Below are positions 43,317 to 52,569 of a stretch of DNA of 64,000 bases, one piece after another. Numbering within the stretch: the stretch's first letter is position 1; every line of letters begins with the position of its first letter. The position numbers and the translations under genes were made by a program. The notes under the pieces were generated by a model that did no database searches, was not told where the DNA came from, and saw nothing but the letters and a program-made list of their open reading frames with translations. The DNA is from UBA5109 sp965661005 (GTDB taxonomy: Bacteria > Pseudomonadota > Gammaproteobacteria > Pseudomonadales > Pseudohongiellaceae): assembly GCA_965661005.1 (NCBI GenBank), contig CBFICB010000009.1, positions 13,973-77,972 on the forward strand. The letters are read 5' to 3'.

Positions 43317-45328
43317 TGAGTGAAGAAATGACAAACAGCACTGAAGCGACTCCAGCCGAGAAAAATGGCTTTATGGCCTGGATAGATGCCCGTCTTCCGG
43401 TAACTCAGGCATTCGAAAAGCATATGTCAAAATATTATGCACCAAAGAATTTTAACTTTTGGTACATTTTCGGCGCACTTTCGCTAGTTGTTCTGGTTAA
43501 TCAATTGTTGACTGGTATCTGGTTAACGATGAATTATGTCCCTAGTTCAGATGGAGCCTTCGCTTCAGTTGAATATATTATGCGTGACGTGGACTATGGT
43601 TGGATATTGCGTTATCTACATTCCACTGGCGCCTCTGCATTTTTTGTGGTTGTTTATCTACACATGTTCCGTGGCCTGATGTACGGTTCATACCAAAAAC
43701 CCAGAGAATTAATTTGGATTTTTGGCATGACCATTTATCTCATTTTAATGGCGGAAGGCTTTATGGGTTATGTACTGCCTTGGGGGCAGATGTCCTATTG
43801 GGGCGCGAATGTAATTGTTTCTCTAGCGGGGGCAATTCCTTTTGTGGGTGAAGACTTGATGGTATGGATTCAGGGTGATTACCTCATCTCAGGTGCTACA
43901 CTCAATCGCTTCTTTGCCCTTCATGTTATTGCTTTGCCACTGGTTCTGGTTGGCTTAGTAGTACTACACCTGCTGGCCTTGCATGAAGTTGGTTCAAATA
44001 ATCCTGATGGCATTGAAATAAAGCTCAACAAAGACGCCAATGGCGTTCCTCTTGATGGAATTGCTTTCCACCCTTATTACACAGTGCACGATTTGGTTGG
44101 AATCGTGGTCTTCCTTTTCGTGTTTTCCTTTGTCATTTTCTTTATGCCGGAAATGGGTGGCTACTTTCTTGAGTACGCTAATTTTGAGCAGGCGAATAAT
44201 CTAAAAACACCAGAGCATATTGCGCCCGTCTGGTACTTCACGCCTTTTTATTCAATGCTGCGTGCCGTCACTTACCCTTTGTTTGGTATTGATGCCAAAT
44301 TCTGGGGTTTAGTTGTTATGGCCGGTGCAATCGCTATTCTTTTCGTGATGCCTTGGCTTGATAGAAGTCCGGTAAAATCGATGCGATATAAAGGGATGTA
44401 TAGCCGAATAGCCTTGTTGGCTTTCGTCATTAGTTTCGTAATTTTGGGCGTACTAGGCACTCAAATTGCAACTGGTCCTAGAACGGCATTGGCACAATTA
44501 TGCACAGTGATTTACTTTGCTTATTTCCTTGCCATGCCTTGGTATACTCGAATTGAGAAAACGACTACTCCTCCAGAGCGGGTCACAGGTCGTTTTATCA
44601 GCATTCCGCAAATACTGCTTGTGCTGGCTATTCTGATTGTTTTTATCGCTGTTCCTTTGAACGCTGTTGCAGCAGAAGCAGAGGTTGACCTAGAGCATGT
44701 TGAGATGGATCTGGAAGATACCGCTTCATTGCAATCCGGTTTACAGACTTTTGTTAACTACTGTCTGGGCTGTCATTCAGCACAATATTCAAGATACCAG
44801 CGTGTTGCTACTGATTTAAATATTCCAGAAGACATCATGATGGAAAATATTATTTTTGATCCTGAAACTGATATTGGTAGCTTAATGGTAAGCTCGATGC
44901 CGGATACTGCTGAAAACTGGTTTGGTATTTCGCCTCCGGATTTGACATTAGTCGCTAGAGTGCGGAACCCGGATTGGCTTTATGGATATCTAAAAGGATT
45001 TTATCTCGATTCGTCCCGGCCTTTTGGAGTAAATAACAGAGTATTTGCTAATGTTGGTATGCCTAACGTTTTGCAAGAATTGCAGGGAGATCAAACTTGC
45101 GATCCTGAGCATTGCGAGGAATTGCACCATGTGGCAGGCACCGGTAGCCTGAGTGAAGAAGAGTTTGATGAAGTTGTTTACGACCTGGTGAACTTTCTCT
45201 ATTACATGGGTGAACCATCAAGACTAGACCGTGAAAGAATTGGCGGTTTTGTCCTCCTATTTCTAGCTTTCCTGTTTGTGCCAGTATTTATGCTGAGCCG
45301 GGAATACTGGAAAGATATAGAACATTAA
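43316..45328 (+). CDS. petBC: fused cytochrome b-cytochrome c1 of the bc1 complex
   Basis: A single 670-residue frame holding both catalytic cytochromes. Residues 1 to about 425 are cytochrome b: eight or more helices, heme-ligand His pairs in RYLHSTGASAFFVVVYLHMFRG and RFFALHVIALPLVLVGLVVLHLL, and the Qo-site motif PVWYFTPFYSMLRA (PEWY variant). Residues about 430-453 are a hydrophobic stretch ending NAVAAEA, like a signal peptide. Residues 454-670 are cytochrome c1, with heme c motif CLGCH (483-487), axial Met near 582 (ANVGMPN) and a C-terminal anchor helix. Known: such fusions are cut after translation in Bradyrhizobium (FbcH). Inferred: the AxA-type site is cleaved here too. Confidence 0.95.
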   Translation: MSEEMTNSTEATPAEKNGFMAWIDARLPVTQAFEKHMSKYYAPKNFNFWYIFGALSLVVLVNQLLTGIWLTMNYVPSSDGAFASVEYIMRDVDYGWILRYLHSTGASAFFVVVYLHMFRGLMYGSYQKPRELIWIFGMTIYLILMAEGFMGYVLPWGQMSYWGANVIVSLAGAIPFVGEDLMVWIQGDYLISGATLNRFFALHVIALPLVLVGLVVLHLLALHEVGSNNPDGIEIKLNKDANGVPLDGIAFHPYYTVHDLVGIVVFLFVFSFVIFFMPEMGGYFLEYANFEQANNLKTPEHIAPVWYFTPFYSMLRAVTYPLFGIDAKFWGLVVMAGAIAILFVMPWLDRSPVKSMRYKGMYSRIALLAFVISFVILGVLGTQIATGPRTALAQLCTVIYFAYFLAMPWYTRIEKTTTPPERVTGRFISIPQILLVLAILIVFIAVPLNAVAAEAEVDLEHVEMDLEDTASLQSGLQTFVNYCLGCHSAQYSRYQRVATDLNIPEDIMMENIIFDPETDIGSLMVSSMPDTAENWFGISPPDLTLVARVRNPDWLYGYLKGFYLDSSRPFGVNNRVFANVGMPNVLQELQGDQTCDPEHCEELHHVAGTGSLSEEEFDEVVYDLVNFLYYMGEPSRLDRERIGGFVLLFLAFLFVPVFMLSREYWKDIEH

Positions 45329-45355
45329 CAGAACCCAAAAACTAAGAGGCTTAAT

Positions 45356-45994
45356 ATGGGAGTTGTAACTAAACGCTCTTCAATGTTGTTTTATTCAGAT
45401 GGCTCCAGTCAATACAGCCACCGTGTACGAATTGTTTTGGCTGAAAAGGGCGTTACAGTTGATGTTGTTGATGTTGATATCCATGACAAACCGGAAGATT
45501 TAGCTGATCTTAATCCATATAACAGTCTGCCAACACTGGTTGACCGTGATCTTGTTTTATATGAGCCAAACATCATGATGGAGTACTTGGACGAACGATT
45601 TCCTCATCCTCCTTTATTTCCGGTGTACCCGGTTGCCCGTGCTCAAAGTCGACTTTGGATGCATCGTATTGAAAAGGACTGGTGTGCCTTAGTTGATATC
45701 TTGCAGGCAGAAACTGCTCCCGAAAAAGAGCTGGAAGCAGCTCGCAAAGAATTACGTGAGAATCTGGTTTCTATCGCACCGATTTTTGCTGAAAAGCCTT
45801 TCTTTATGAGTGATGAGTTCACTATCGTTGATTGCTGCGTATTACCAATTCTCTGGCGTTTGCCTGAATTGGGTATTAAGCTACCCGAAACTAAAGCAAC
45901 AAAAGCATTGCTAGAATACCGTCAGCGCCTGTTTGAGCGTGAGTCTGTACAGGAATCCCTGTCTGAACAAGAGAAGGAAATGACAGGCGTGTAA
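45356..45994 (+). CDS. sspA: stringent starvation protein A
   Basis: A 212-residue GST-fold protein that binds RNA polymerase and alters transcription under starvation. Seen: MLFYSDGSSQYSHRVRIVLAEKGV and NPYNSLPTLVDRDLVLYEPNIMMEYLDERFPHPPL. GAGG precedes the ATG. It follows the bc1 genes by 27 bases and precedes sspB, the common gammaproteobacterial order. Confidence 0.96.
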   Translation: MGVVTKRSSMLFYSDGSSQYSHRVRIVLAEKGVTVDVVDVDIHDKPEDLADLNPYNSLPTLVDRDLVLYEPNIMMEYLDERFPHPPLFPVYPVARAQSRLWMHRIEKDWCALVDILQAETAPEKELEAARKELRENLVSIAPIFAEKPFFMSDEFTIVDCCVLPILWRLPELGIKLPETKATKALLEYRQRLFERESVQESLSEQEKEMTGV

Positions 45995-46036
45995 AACAGC
46001 TCTTGTAATGCTCTTATTATTAGGAGGTAAATAAAT

Positions 46037-46474
46037 ATGACAATGACGTCTCATCGTCCCTATATGATAAGAGCCTTGCATGAATGGATTCTTGATAATA
46101 ATTTCACTCCTTATATTCTGGTAAATGCTTTTGTTAAAGGCGTTGAAGTCCCTCAGGACTATGTGAAAGACGATCAGATTGTCCTTAATATATCTCCTCA
46201 GGCAATTAAAACCCTTAACATCAGTAATACTGCTATTGAATTTGAAGGCCGCTTTGGCGGAATTCCGACCAAGGTCTATGCTCCGATTAATGCCATCGTA
46301 AGTATTTATGCCAGAGAAAATGGGCAAGGTATGATGTTTGAATCGGATGACCCGATGCCAGAACCGCCAGCGCCTATTAGCGGAGTAAGCGGTTCATCGG
46401 GAGGAAATGATGCCAGCAAAAGCAAAGACGGCAAAGGCAAAGGTAAGAAACCATCTTTGCGAGTAGTGAAATAA
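46037..46474 (+). CDS. sspB: ClpXP adaptor SspB
   Basis: A 145-residue adaptor that delivers ssrA-tagged peptides to ClpXP. Seen: MIRALHEWILDNNFTPYILVNA and LNISPQAIKTLNI, FEGRFGG, then a flexible Gly/Ser/Lys tail ending KGKKPSLRVVK, the ClpX-tethering motif. Perfect AGGAGG upstream of the ATG. It converges with dolP, only 2 bases apart. Confidence 0.96.
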   Translation: MTMTSHRPYMIRALHEWILDNNFTPYILVNAFVKGVEVPQDYVKDDQIVLNISPQAIKTLNISNTAIEFEGRFGGIPTKVYAPINAIVSIYARENGQGMMFESDDPMPEPPAPISGVSGSSGGNDASKSKDGKGKGKKPSLRVVK

Positions 46475-46476
46475 AA

Positions 46477-47058
46477 TCAATCGATATATTCGAAAGCCCT
46501 GACTACTTTGACAACTCCGCTGGAGCGGCTTACTAAATCAACAGCCTGATCGGCTTCTTCACGGGTTAACAGACCCATTAGATAAACAACACCGTTCTCA
46601 GTAACTACCTTGGTCCGTAATCCTTCCACGTCATCATCTACTAACATCAATGATTTTAGTTTGGTCGATAGCCATATATCATTGGTTCGAGATAGGAAGG
46701 AAGTATCACCAGCTACCTCCAGCTCGTTATAAACTTTTTTAACTCGACTATTGCTAGTAGTCGCCACTCGGGTAGCTAAGTTTTTCAATTCCTGTGTGGG
46801 TACCTGACCAACCAATAGCACGGTCTGATTAAAGCTAACAACGTCTATGTTGGAATCACGTAAAGCATCATCAGCAGCATTTAAATTAACTTTAACCATG
46901 GTTTCAATCGAGCCGTCATCAATTCGGGATCCCGTGGTACGCCTGCCTTGATCTTCCTGGATACTGTCGTTGCCATTTAAGGTGCTAATGACAGAAGCAC
47001 AACCAGTGAATGTTAGTGTTAAGCAAAGAAGTGATAAAAGTAAAAGTCGATGCAACAT
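46477..47058 (-). CDS. dolP: BON-domain outer-membrane lipoprotein DolP
   Basis: A 193-residue lipoprotein with lipobox FTGC (Cys19) and two BON domains (about 45-115 and 120-190) with GQVPTQELKNLA and GLLTREEADQAVDLV segments. It matches DolP/YraP, which supports BAM complex and division-site outer-membrane integrity. It is directly downstream of diaA, the same order as in E. coli. Confidence 0.94.
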   Translation of the reverse strand: MLHRLLLLSLLCLTLTFTGCASVISTLNGNDSIQEDQGRRTTGSRIDDGSIETMVKVNLNAADDALRDSNIDVVSFNQTVLLVGQVPTQELKNLATRVATTSNSRVKKVYNELEVAGDTSFLSRTNDIWLSTKLKSLMLVDDDVEGLRTKVVTENGVVYLMGLLTREEADQAVDLVSRSSGVVKVVRAFEYID

Positions 47059-47084
47059 GCTTAAAAATCCTTTGAAATTCGAGA

Positions 47085-47675
47085 TTATTCAGGACCGAAC
47101 AAATGTGTATCAATTAGATCACATAAACAATGGATTACCAGTAAGTGTACCTCCTGAATTCGCGCAGTGATTTGAGATGGAACACAAACTTCGACATCGC
47201 CGGGTTTAATCAGTTCCCGCATGGCGCCACCATCTCGGCCGCTTAACATAATGACTTTCATTTCTCGTGCATGTGCAATTTTAATGGCTTCGATAACATT
47301 AGGGGAATTGCCACTTGTCGAAATCGCTAATAGAACATCACCTTCTTGGCCAAGTGCGCGAACCTGTTTTGAAAAAATTTCATCAAAAGAATAATCATTC
47401 CCGATAGAGGTAATAGTGGAACTATCAGTTGTTAGCGCGATAGCAGGTAGTGGTGGGCGCTCTCTTTCAAAACGATTGATTAATTCGGCGGAAAAATGCT
47501 GAGCGTCTCCCGCGGAGCCTCCATTACCGCATGCCAATATTTTTTTCTCATTCAGTAAAGCTTCAACCATCGCTTTAGAAGCATCGACAATGGCAGGGCT
47601 AATGACTTCCATTGATTGCATTTTGCATTCGATACTTGCTGCAAAAAAGCCTTTAACACGCTCTTGATAGTCCAT
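47085..47675 (-). CDS. diaA: SIS-domain protein DiaA (phosphoheptose isomerase-like)
   Basis: A 196-residue SIS protein. Seen: KILACGNGGSAGDAQHFSAELINRFERERPPLPAIAL and ISTSGNSPNVIEAI. Position between yraN and dolP indicates DiaA, the DnaA-binding initiation regulator, over GmhA; the two are close in sequence. Confidence 0.92.
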   Translation of the reverse strand: MDYQERVKGFFAASIECKMQSMEVISPAIVDASKAMVEALLNEKKILACGNGGSAGDAQHFSAELINRFERERPPLPAIALTTDSSTITSIGNDYSFDEIFSKQVRALGQEGDVLLAISTSGNSPNVIEAIKIAHAREMKVIMLSGRDGGAMRELIKPGDVEVCVPSQITARIQEVHLLVIHCLCDLIDTHLFGPE

Positions 47676-47942
47676 ACTTATCTCTCAATAGAAAAAATTG
47701 ATATTTTTTTGTTTCTCAGGCTTTTAGCCATTGCATTGCTAAAAGTAATTGTGTCAGACTGTACACAGCTAGTACAGCATTAGCTTGAATCTTACTAATA
47801 ATTTTCATTTTTTAACAGGAGGTTTATCGCACAGCAATATTTTCTACTATTTCAATGTCATTAGCACCTAAACAATCTTCACATGGGTACTAACGCGTTT
47901 TCACAACTCGATTCTTTTTATTTAGCAAATTGGAGAGTGAGC

Positions 47943-48758
47943 ATGGCAAAGAGATCGCAAAAGCGTTCGATGCAGTATAGTAATGAAATGGAACATTCTT
48001 ACCACGGACACAAGGGTGGTAAAAGAAACAAAGAAAGTTATAAACGACGTCGTAGTAATACAGAACCCAGCAATATCGTTGAGCTCAACACTCTACTTAA
48101 CAGCAGCTACAAGCCCCAGCAGGGTTGTCTTCCGCTAGAACCTAAAACCCCCGCCCAGCAAAAATATATTAATGCCATAAAAAATAATTGTCTGACTTTT
48201 GGAATCGGCCCAGCAGGTACGGGCAAATCTTATTGTGCAGGGGCACTAGCGGCCCAGGCTCTGGAGTCTGGGCGCATTGATAAAATTATTTTTACTCGGC
48301 CAGCAGTAGAAGCTGGGGAGCAACTGGGGTTCCTGCCGGGGAAACTGGAGGATAAGTTTTCAGTATATATAGATGCTTTCCGTGACATTCTGCATGAAAG
48401 GCTTGGTAAAGGTGTGGTCGATTATTGCTTACGGCATCGCCGTATTGTGGGTGCGCCATTAGCTTATATGCGTGGCAAAACCTTCAATGCTTCAACCTTT
48501 GTTATTCTCGATGAGGCTCAAAACGTATCACCAATTCAAATGAAAATGTTTCTGACTCGCATTGGTGAAGACTGCAAGGTTGTTATCAATGGTGACGCTA
48601 ATCAAAGTGACATAAGAGGTCCAAATGGGCTAGACGATGCAGTGAAAAAGTTGAGAGGCCTGCCTGGTGTCCATGTTCATACATTTGAAAGAGAAGACTC
48701 AGTTAGAAGCGGATTGGTTCGGCATGTGCTTGATCGTTATGAAAATACTAATGACTAA
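47943..48758 (+). CDS. PhoH-family ATPase
   Basis: A 271-residue PhoH-like NTPase with Walker A GPAGTGKS (89-96), FTRPAVEAGEQLGFLPG, Walker B FVILDEAQN, and TRIGEDCKVVINGDANQSD. The N-terminal 60 residues are basic and low complexity. ATG 47943 has GGAG 8 bases upstream; the longer reading from 47883 does not. PhoH proteins are linked to RNA metabolism and phosphate or stress responses. It is close to the E. coli PhoH form. A terminator follows. Confidence 0.93.
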   Translation: MAKRSQKRSMQYSNEMEHSYHGHKGGKRNKESYKRRRSNTEPSNIVELNTLLNSSYKPQQGCLPLEPKTPAQQKYINAIKNNCLTFGIGPAGTGKSYCAGALAAQALESGRIDKIIFTRPAVEAGEQLGFLPGKLEDKFSVYIDAFRDILHERLGKGVVDYCLRHRRIVGAPLAYMRGKTFNASTFVILDEAQNVSPIQMKMFLTRIGEDCKVVINGDANQSDIRGPNGLDDAVKKLRGLPGVHVHTFEREDSVRSGLVRHVLDRYENTND

Positions 48759-48777
48759 ACCTTAGAGCCTAATTTGT

Positions 48778-48824
48778 AGGAAGTACCCACTTGATAAAGC
48801 TTGTGAGTACTTCCATTTTTTAAA
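48778..48824 (+). terminator. intrinsic terminator after the PhoH-like gene
   Basis: GGAAGTAC pairs with GTACTTCC, extended by CAC/GTG, then ATTTTTT. The reverse strand may also terminate yraN. Confidence 0.75.
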
Positions 48825-48834
48825 ATACTGTTTG

Positions 48835-49219
48835 TTAACGAGCCTCAAAGGCATTTTTAATCCAGCTTAGCTTCGGTTTAAAATTAGAGCCGGAGATGCT
48901 GATTACGTCAAAACGGGCAGATACCTTTTCATAAAGTCCCTCTTGAATAAGATAAAATTGAGCTGTCTTGATAAGTTTTTTGTTGCTTGGACTTAATGAC
49001 TGTATCGAAGCCGCACCCAAAATCAGTATTTTTCCTGTAACGCACTTCAATAAAAACAATGCAGTCTTTATCGCTCATCACTAAATCAATTTCTCCCAAA
49101 CGGCAGTGATAATTATTCAGGATAAATTTCAGACCCTGTTTTTTTAAATAGTGGAAGGCTAGTTTTTCGTAATACAAGCCTTTAATTTGAGTTAGGCTGG
49201 CAGGTTTTTTTTCAAACAT
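48835..49219 (-). pseudogene. yraN: YraN (UPF0102) with one frameshift
   Basis: A nuclease-like fold protein, role unclear. The first frame (from 49219) reads GEIDLVMSDKDCIVFIEVRYRKN through SKQQK, the core of the family. The conserved continuation KLIKTAQFYLIQEGLYEKVSARFDVISI ... WIKNAFEAR lies in another frame down to the stop at 48835. The break falls in a run of six A (minus strand, about 48983-48990). Removing one A gives SKQQKLIKTAQ, matching the E. coli protein closely. So either a one-base insertion inactivated the gene or the homopolymer is mis-sequenced. It precedes lpoA, as in most relatives. Confidence 0.85.
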
Positions 49220-49253
49220 TAATCTTCCGTGATTAACGAATAGAGTATTTAGC

Positions 49254-51104
49254 TTACTGAGTATCCTCTATACGGCGTGCAAGGCCATCTTGCATTCGTG
49301 CCCAATCAAGTGAACGTGTGATCCGATTGTCTACATCAAGGCTTAATATTCCAGTGGCGCCTACAAAGGCATTTGTAGCGCCAGTCTCCAGCTGCCTAAT
49401 ACGTGGGTATAGCCTGAAAGCATCTATACCAAAGGCCTGTAAGCGTAAATTTTGAGCACTTGTTTGAGGGAATAGTTGTTGCGTAGCAAGTTTCAACTCA
49501 TCTTCCTGTGACAAGAGCCAAGGACTGTCACCAAAAATGATGCCGTTTAAATCGACGTCTTCCAAAGTACGATTCAGGCCGGAATATATATCCTGAGTGG
49601 CATATACAGGTATATCACCAGCGTACAGATAACCTAAACTTGGATTAATTTGACGAGCAGCCAAGGGCTCTGCAATAAGAAAAATAAAATCAACATCCTG
49701 CCGGCGACGCTGAGTGAATTCAACAGAAGCATTGATAATATCGCTAATCTGTTCTCTTCGATTAGCACTTTCACTTAGATTTAATAAGTTTTCGATGCTT
49801 TGTGTGTAATTATTATCGTACATTTCCTGTGTAACTATTTGACCGCCCAATTCTACCCATTGTTGAATAAAGCTATTCCCTTTACGCTGATATATTTCAC
49901 TAGTGGTGTTTTGAGGGCTCATTATTGCTGCCTTACGATGGCCATCGTTCCAGGCTTTAATCGCGAGTTGTCTGGCTTCACTCTCAGGGGACAAGGCGAA
50001 TTGATACAGGAGATTTGATGCAGATTGGGCGCCATCAATATTATTCAGGGCTAAAGTGGGAACCCCTAAATTACTAACCTGCTGCAATTGGCTAAGATTT
50101 TCCCGAAGTAAGGGGCCAATAATCATACCTGCACCATCAAGGCGTGCCTGAGTATGCAGGCTAATAATATTCTCGCTTGTACTGGTGTCATAAAAACGAA
50201 CTTCAGGAACCTGACCGCCAAAGGATTGGACATTGAGATAAGCACTCATGAAGGCATCACGAATAATAATCCCTGCATTAGTATTTAGAGGCAGAAGTAA
50301 GGCTATCTGGCTGGGCCTCTCTGCGGCCATACTTTCCACTAGCTGCAAGGTTAATGGTAGTTGTTCACTGGCAGGGTGCCGAATCCAGGTACTTTGCCAA
50401 TTATTTAGCTCAACTAACTGACGGTCCAGATTATACTGATAGGCCTTTCCAACTATGCCCAGTTCATACCAGCCTTGGAAAGCGTAAACAATTTCGTTTT
50501 CTGATAAACGGCGAAGATCTTCCAGGGGTAAGGCCAGCAAGTTTTGCCAGATTTGCTCATGATTTAAATTTTTTTCTTGCTCACTAAGCAGAGGGTCGAC
50601 CAAAACCCTTTCTCTGAGACCAGCAGTGTGTTGGTTTAAAGCCTCATAAGATTGAGCTCGCATATTCCTCAGTTGTTTTTGCAGGGCAATGGATAATTGT
50701 GGAATGGCATCAAATCGCTCAATAGTCAGAACATTTAACGCTTCTCTGTGTCGGGCATTTTCGACCAGATATTGTGCTCGCAGAAGCAGGATTTCTGCGG
50801 CAAGTTCCAGATCAAGCTGTCTAGTGTTTAAAGTGGTCAGTAATTCATAGGCCTGACGACCTTGTCCAATGCCTATATATATTCTCGCGGCTTCTAATGA
50901 AAAGAATTCAGATTCCGGAGAAGTGGAATTATTAGCTTGTTGCAGCAGGCTAAAGATTAATGCTTCCTCGGGGCTTGTAATCCCGTCAGCATCGATATCC
51001 GATATTTCAATATCACCTGTTCCGGAATTTTGCAAAGGCGAAGTGCCGCATGACGCCAGGAGAATCGTCAGTATCAAGCACAAAGAAAATTGTAAAAACT
51101 TCAT
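49254..51104 (-). CDS. lpoA: penicillin-binding protein activator LpoA
   Basis: A 616-residue outer-membrane lipoprotein that stimulates PBP1A. Signal and lipobox LLASC after ATG 51104 (MKFLQFSLCLILTILLASC); the longer reading from 51152 adds an unlikely N-terminus. N-terminal half is helical TPR-like; the C-terminal half is a periplasmic-binding-protein fold (IALLLPLNTNAGIIIRDAFMSAYL, GAGMIIGPLLRENLSQL, VPTLALNN). It is divergent from rsmI, as in E. coli and Pseudomonas. Confidence 0.94.
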   Translation of the reverse strand: MKFLQFSLCLILTILLASCGTSPLQNSGTGDIEISDIDADGITSPEEALIFSLLQQANNSTSPESEFFSLEAARIYIGIGQGRQAYELLTTLNTRQLDLELAAEILLLRAQYLVENARHREALNVLTIERFDAIPQLSIALQKQLRNMRAQSYEALNQHTAGLRERVLVDPLLSEQEKNLNHEQIWQNLLALPLEDLRRLSENEIVYAFQGWYELGIVGKAYQYNLDRQLVELNNWQSTWIRHPASEQLPLTLQLVESMAAERPSQIALLLPLNTNAGIIIRDAFMSAYLNVQSFGGQVPEVRFYDTSTSENIISLHTQARLDGAGMIIGPLLRENLSQLQQVSNLGVPTLALNNIDGAQSASNLLYQFALSPESEARQLAIKAWNDGHRKAAIMSPQNTTSEIYQRKGNSFIQQWVELGGQIVTQEMYDNNYTQSIENLLNLSESANRREQISDIINASVEFTQRRRQDVDFIFLIAEPLAARQINPSLGYLYAGDIPVYATQDIYSGLNRTLEDVDLNGIIFGDSPWLLSQEDELKLATQQLFPQTSAQNLRLQAFGIDAFRLYPRIRQLETGATNAFVGATGILSLDVDNRITRSLDWARMQDGLARRIEDTQ

Positions 51105-51199
51105 ATACTTCAGTATAACGTAATATAAAAAACTCGCTAACACTCTAATCACTTACTATGGCAAGATATTGTACTTGTGAATTTCAAAAAAAATAGTCA

Positions 51200-52036
51200 A
51201 TGAGCGCTGCCACTTTATATATTGTCGCAACACCAATAGGTAATTTATCTGATATTAGTGAGCGTGCTATAGAGATACTTCGAGAAGTCGATCTGATTGC
51301 GGTTGAAGATACCAGGCATAGTGGCAAACTATTGCAACATATAGGTGTTTCTGTGCCAATGCTGGCTCTACATGAGCATAATGAAAGTAAGAAAGTTCAG
51401 GATATTATAGAAAAGCTATTAAAGGGAGCTAATATTGCCTTGATATCTGATGCTGGCACACCTTTAATTTCTGATCCTGGCTATCATTTAGTTAAAGAGG
51501 CTTTGGCTGCAGGCGTTAATGTGAGCCCGGTTCCTGGTCCATCTGCACTGCTTGCGGCTTTATCAGTATCGGGCTTGCCTTCAGATTCTTTTATCTTTGA
51601 AGGATTCTTACCTAATAAATCTTCAGGCAGAATTAAGAAGTTGGAAACTCTGGTTGATGAGAGCAGGACCTTAATTTTCTATGAAGCGCCACATCGGATT
51701 GTAGCTTGCCTGGAAGATATGCTGCAGGTGTTCGGTGCCAAGCGTATTGCAGTGCTAGCGCGTGAACTCACAAAAACATTTGAAACTGTAAAAAATGATA
51801 GCTTGGAAAATTTGCTAACATGGATTAAAGCTGATACAAATCAACAACGTGGTGAAATTGTTGTGTTAGTACAGGGTTTAGAAAAAGATAATACTGTTGT
51901 GGATAACGAGGCCGAGTTTATATTAGATACTTTGATGCAAGACCTACCCTTGAAACAGGCAAGCCAGCTGGCTGCTAAAATAACAGGCATCAAAAAAAAC
52001 ACCCTTTATCAGATTGGTTTAAATAAAAAACAATAA
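51200..52036 (+). CDS. rsmI: 16S rRNA 2'-O-ribose C1402 methyltransferase
   Basis: A 278-residue SAM-dependent tetrapyrrole-methylase-fold enzyme modifying the ribosomal P site. Seen: LYIVATPIGNLSDISERAIE, VEDTRHSGKLL, ISDAGTPLISDPGY, PVPGPSALLAALSVSGLP, FYEAPHRI. It is divergent from lpoA. Confidence 0.96.
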   Translation: MSAATLYIVATPIGNLSDISERAIEILREVDLIAVEDTRHSGKLLQHIGVSVPMLALHEHNESKKVQDIIEKLLKGANIALISDAGTPLISDPGYHLVKEALAAGVNVSPVPGPSALLAALSVSGLPSDSFIFEGFLPNKSSGRIKKLETLVDESRTLIFYEAPHRIVACLEDMLQVFGAKRIAVLARELTKTFETVKNDSLENLLTWIKADTNQQRGEIVVLVQGLEKDNTVVDNEAEFILDTLMQDLPLKQASQLAAKITGIKKNTLYQIGLNKKQ

Positions 52037-52063
52037 TATAAGCAGTTCTGTTAGGAGAGTATT

Positions 52064-52549
52064 CTGGAATTCTTAGCTTGGCTTGAAGCCGTTTCGTTTA
52101 GTGTTTGGATACGGGAGTCTGTTGTGGGTTTCCCCTTAACACTTTCTTTGCATGCTCTGGGCATGGCCTTTTTAGTCGGGGTTCATTTTGCACTGGATTT
52201 AAAAGTCATAGGTTTTGCCCCTAAATTACCAGTACATTTAATCATCAAGTTTTATCCATTGATGTGGGTGAGTTTCATTGTTGCTCTTATTTCTGGCCTT
52301 ATGTTGTTGTTGGCTTATCCGGCCAAAGGCTTAACTAATTTCGTGTTTTATTTCAAAATGCTGTTAATTGCATCCGCCTTTATCGTTGGAAAAATATTAA
52401 CAAAAAACATAAGCACTGCAGAATTTGAAATTGCATCGAGGCAAAAAATGCTCGCTATACTTTCAATTGCGCTTTGGGTTTCAGTCATTGTGGCGGGTCG
52501 ATTTCTGGCATATACCTACTCTATCTTGCTAACAACTGATTATTACTAG
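52064..52549 (+). CDS. small four-helix membrane protein (DUF6644-like), first of a pair
   Basis: An inner-membrane protein with about four helices, related to the next gene. Seen: PLTLSLHALGMAFLVGVHFALDLKVIGF, a His-containing helix 1 shared with its neighbour (IESLHFFGLCLLIGTVGLFDLRMLGF), and AGRFLAYTY at the end. Family members resemble heme- or quinone-linked membrane proteins, but no function is known. The conserved N-terminus (EFLAWLEAVSFSVWIRES) lies upstream of the GTG at 52124; AGGAG (52053-52057) sits 6 bases before CTG 52064, so a CTG start is likely (161 residues). Confidence 0.75.
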   Translation: MEFLAWLEAVSFSVWIRESVVGFPLTLSLHALGMAFLVGVHFALDLKVIGFAPKLPVHLIIKFYPLMWVSFIVALISGLMLLLAYPAKGLTNFVFYFKMLLIASAFIVGKILTKNISTAEFEIASRQKMLAILSIALWVSVIVAGRFLAYTYSILLTTDYY

Positions 52550-52569
52550 AGAAGAATTCAAATAATAAA

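Noticed and set aside
48929..49219. Programmed -1 frameshift in yraN
   Set aside because: The required shift is +1, and the A-run is out of phase for the A-AAA-AAC slippery heptamer; no downstream pseudoknot is apparent.
52037..52063. RNase P RNA gene after rsmI
   Set aside because: The space is only 27 bases, and none of the RNase P core consensus is present here or in 53080-53606.
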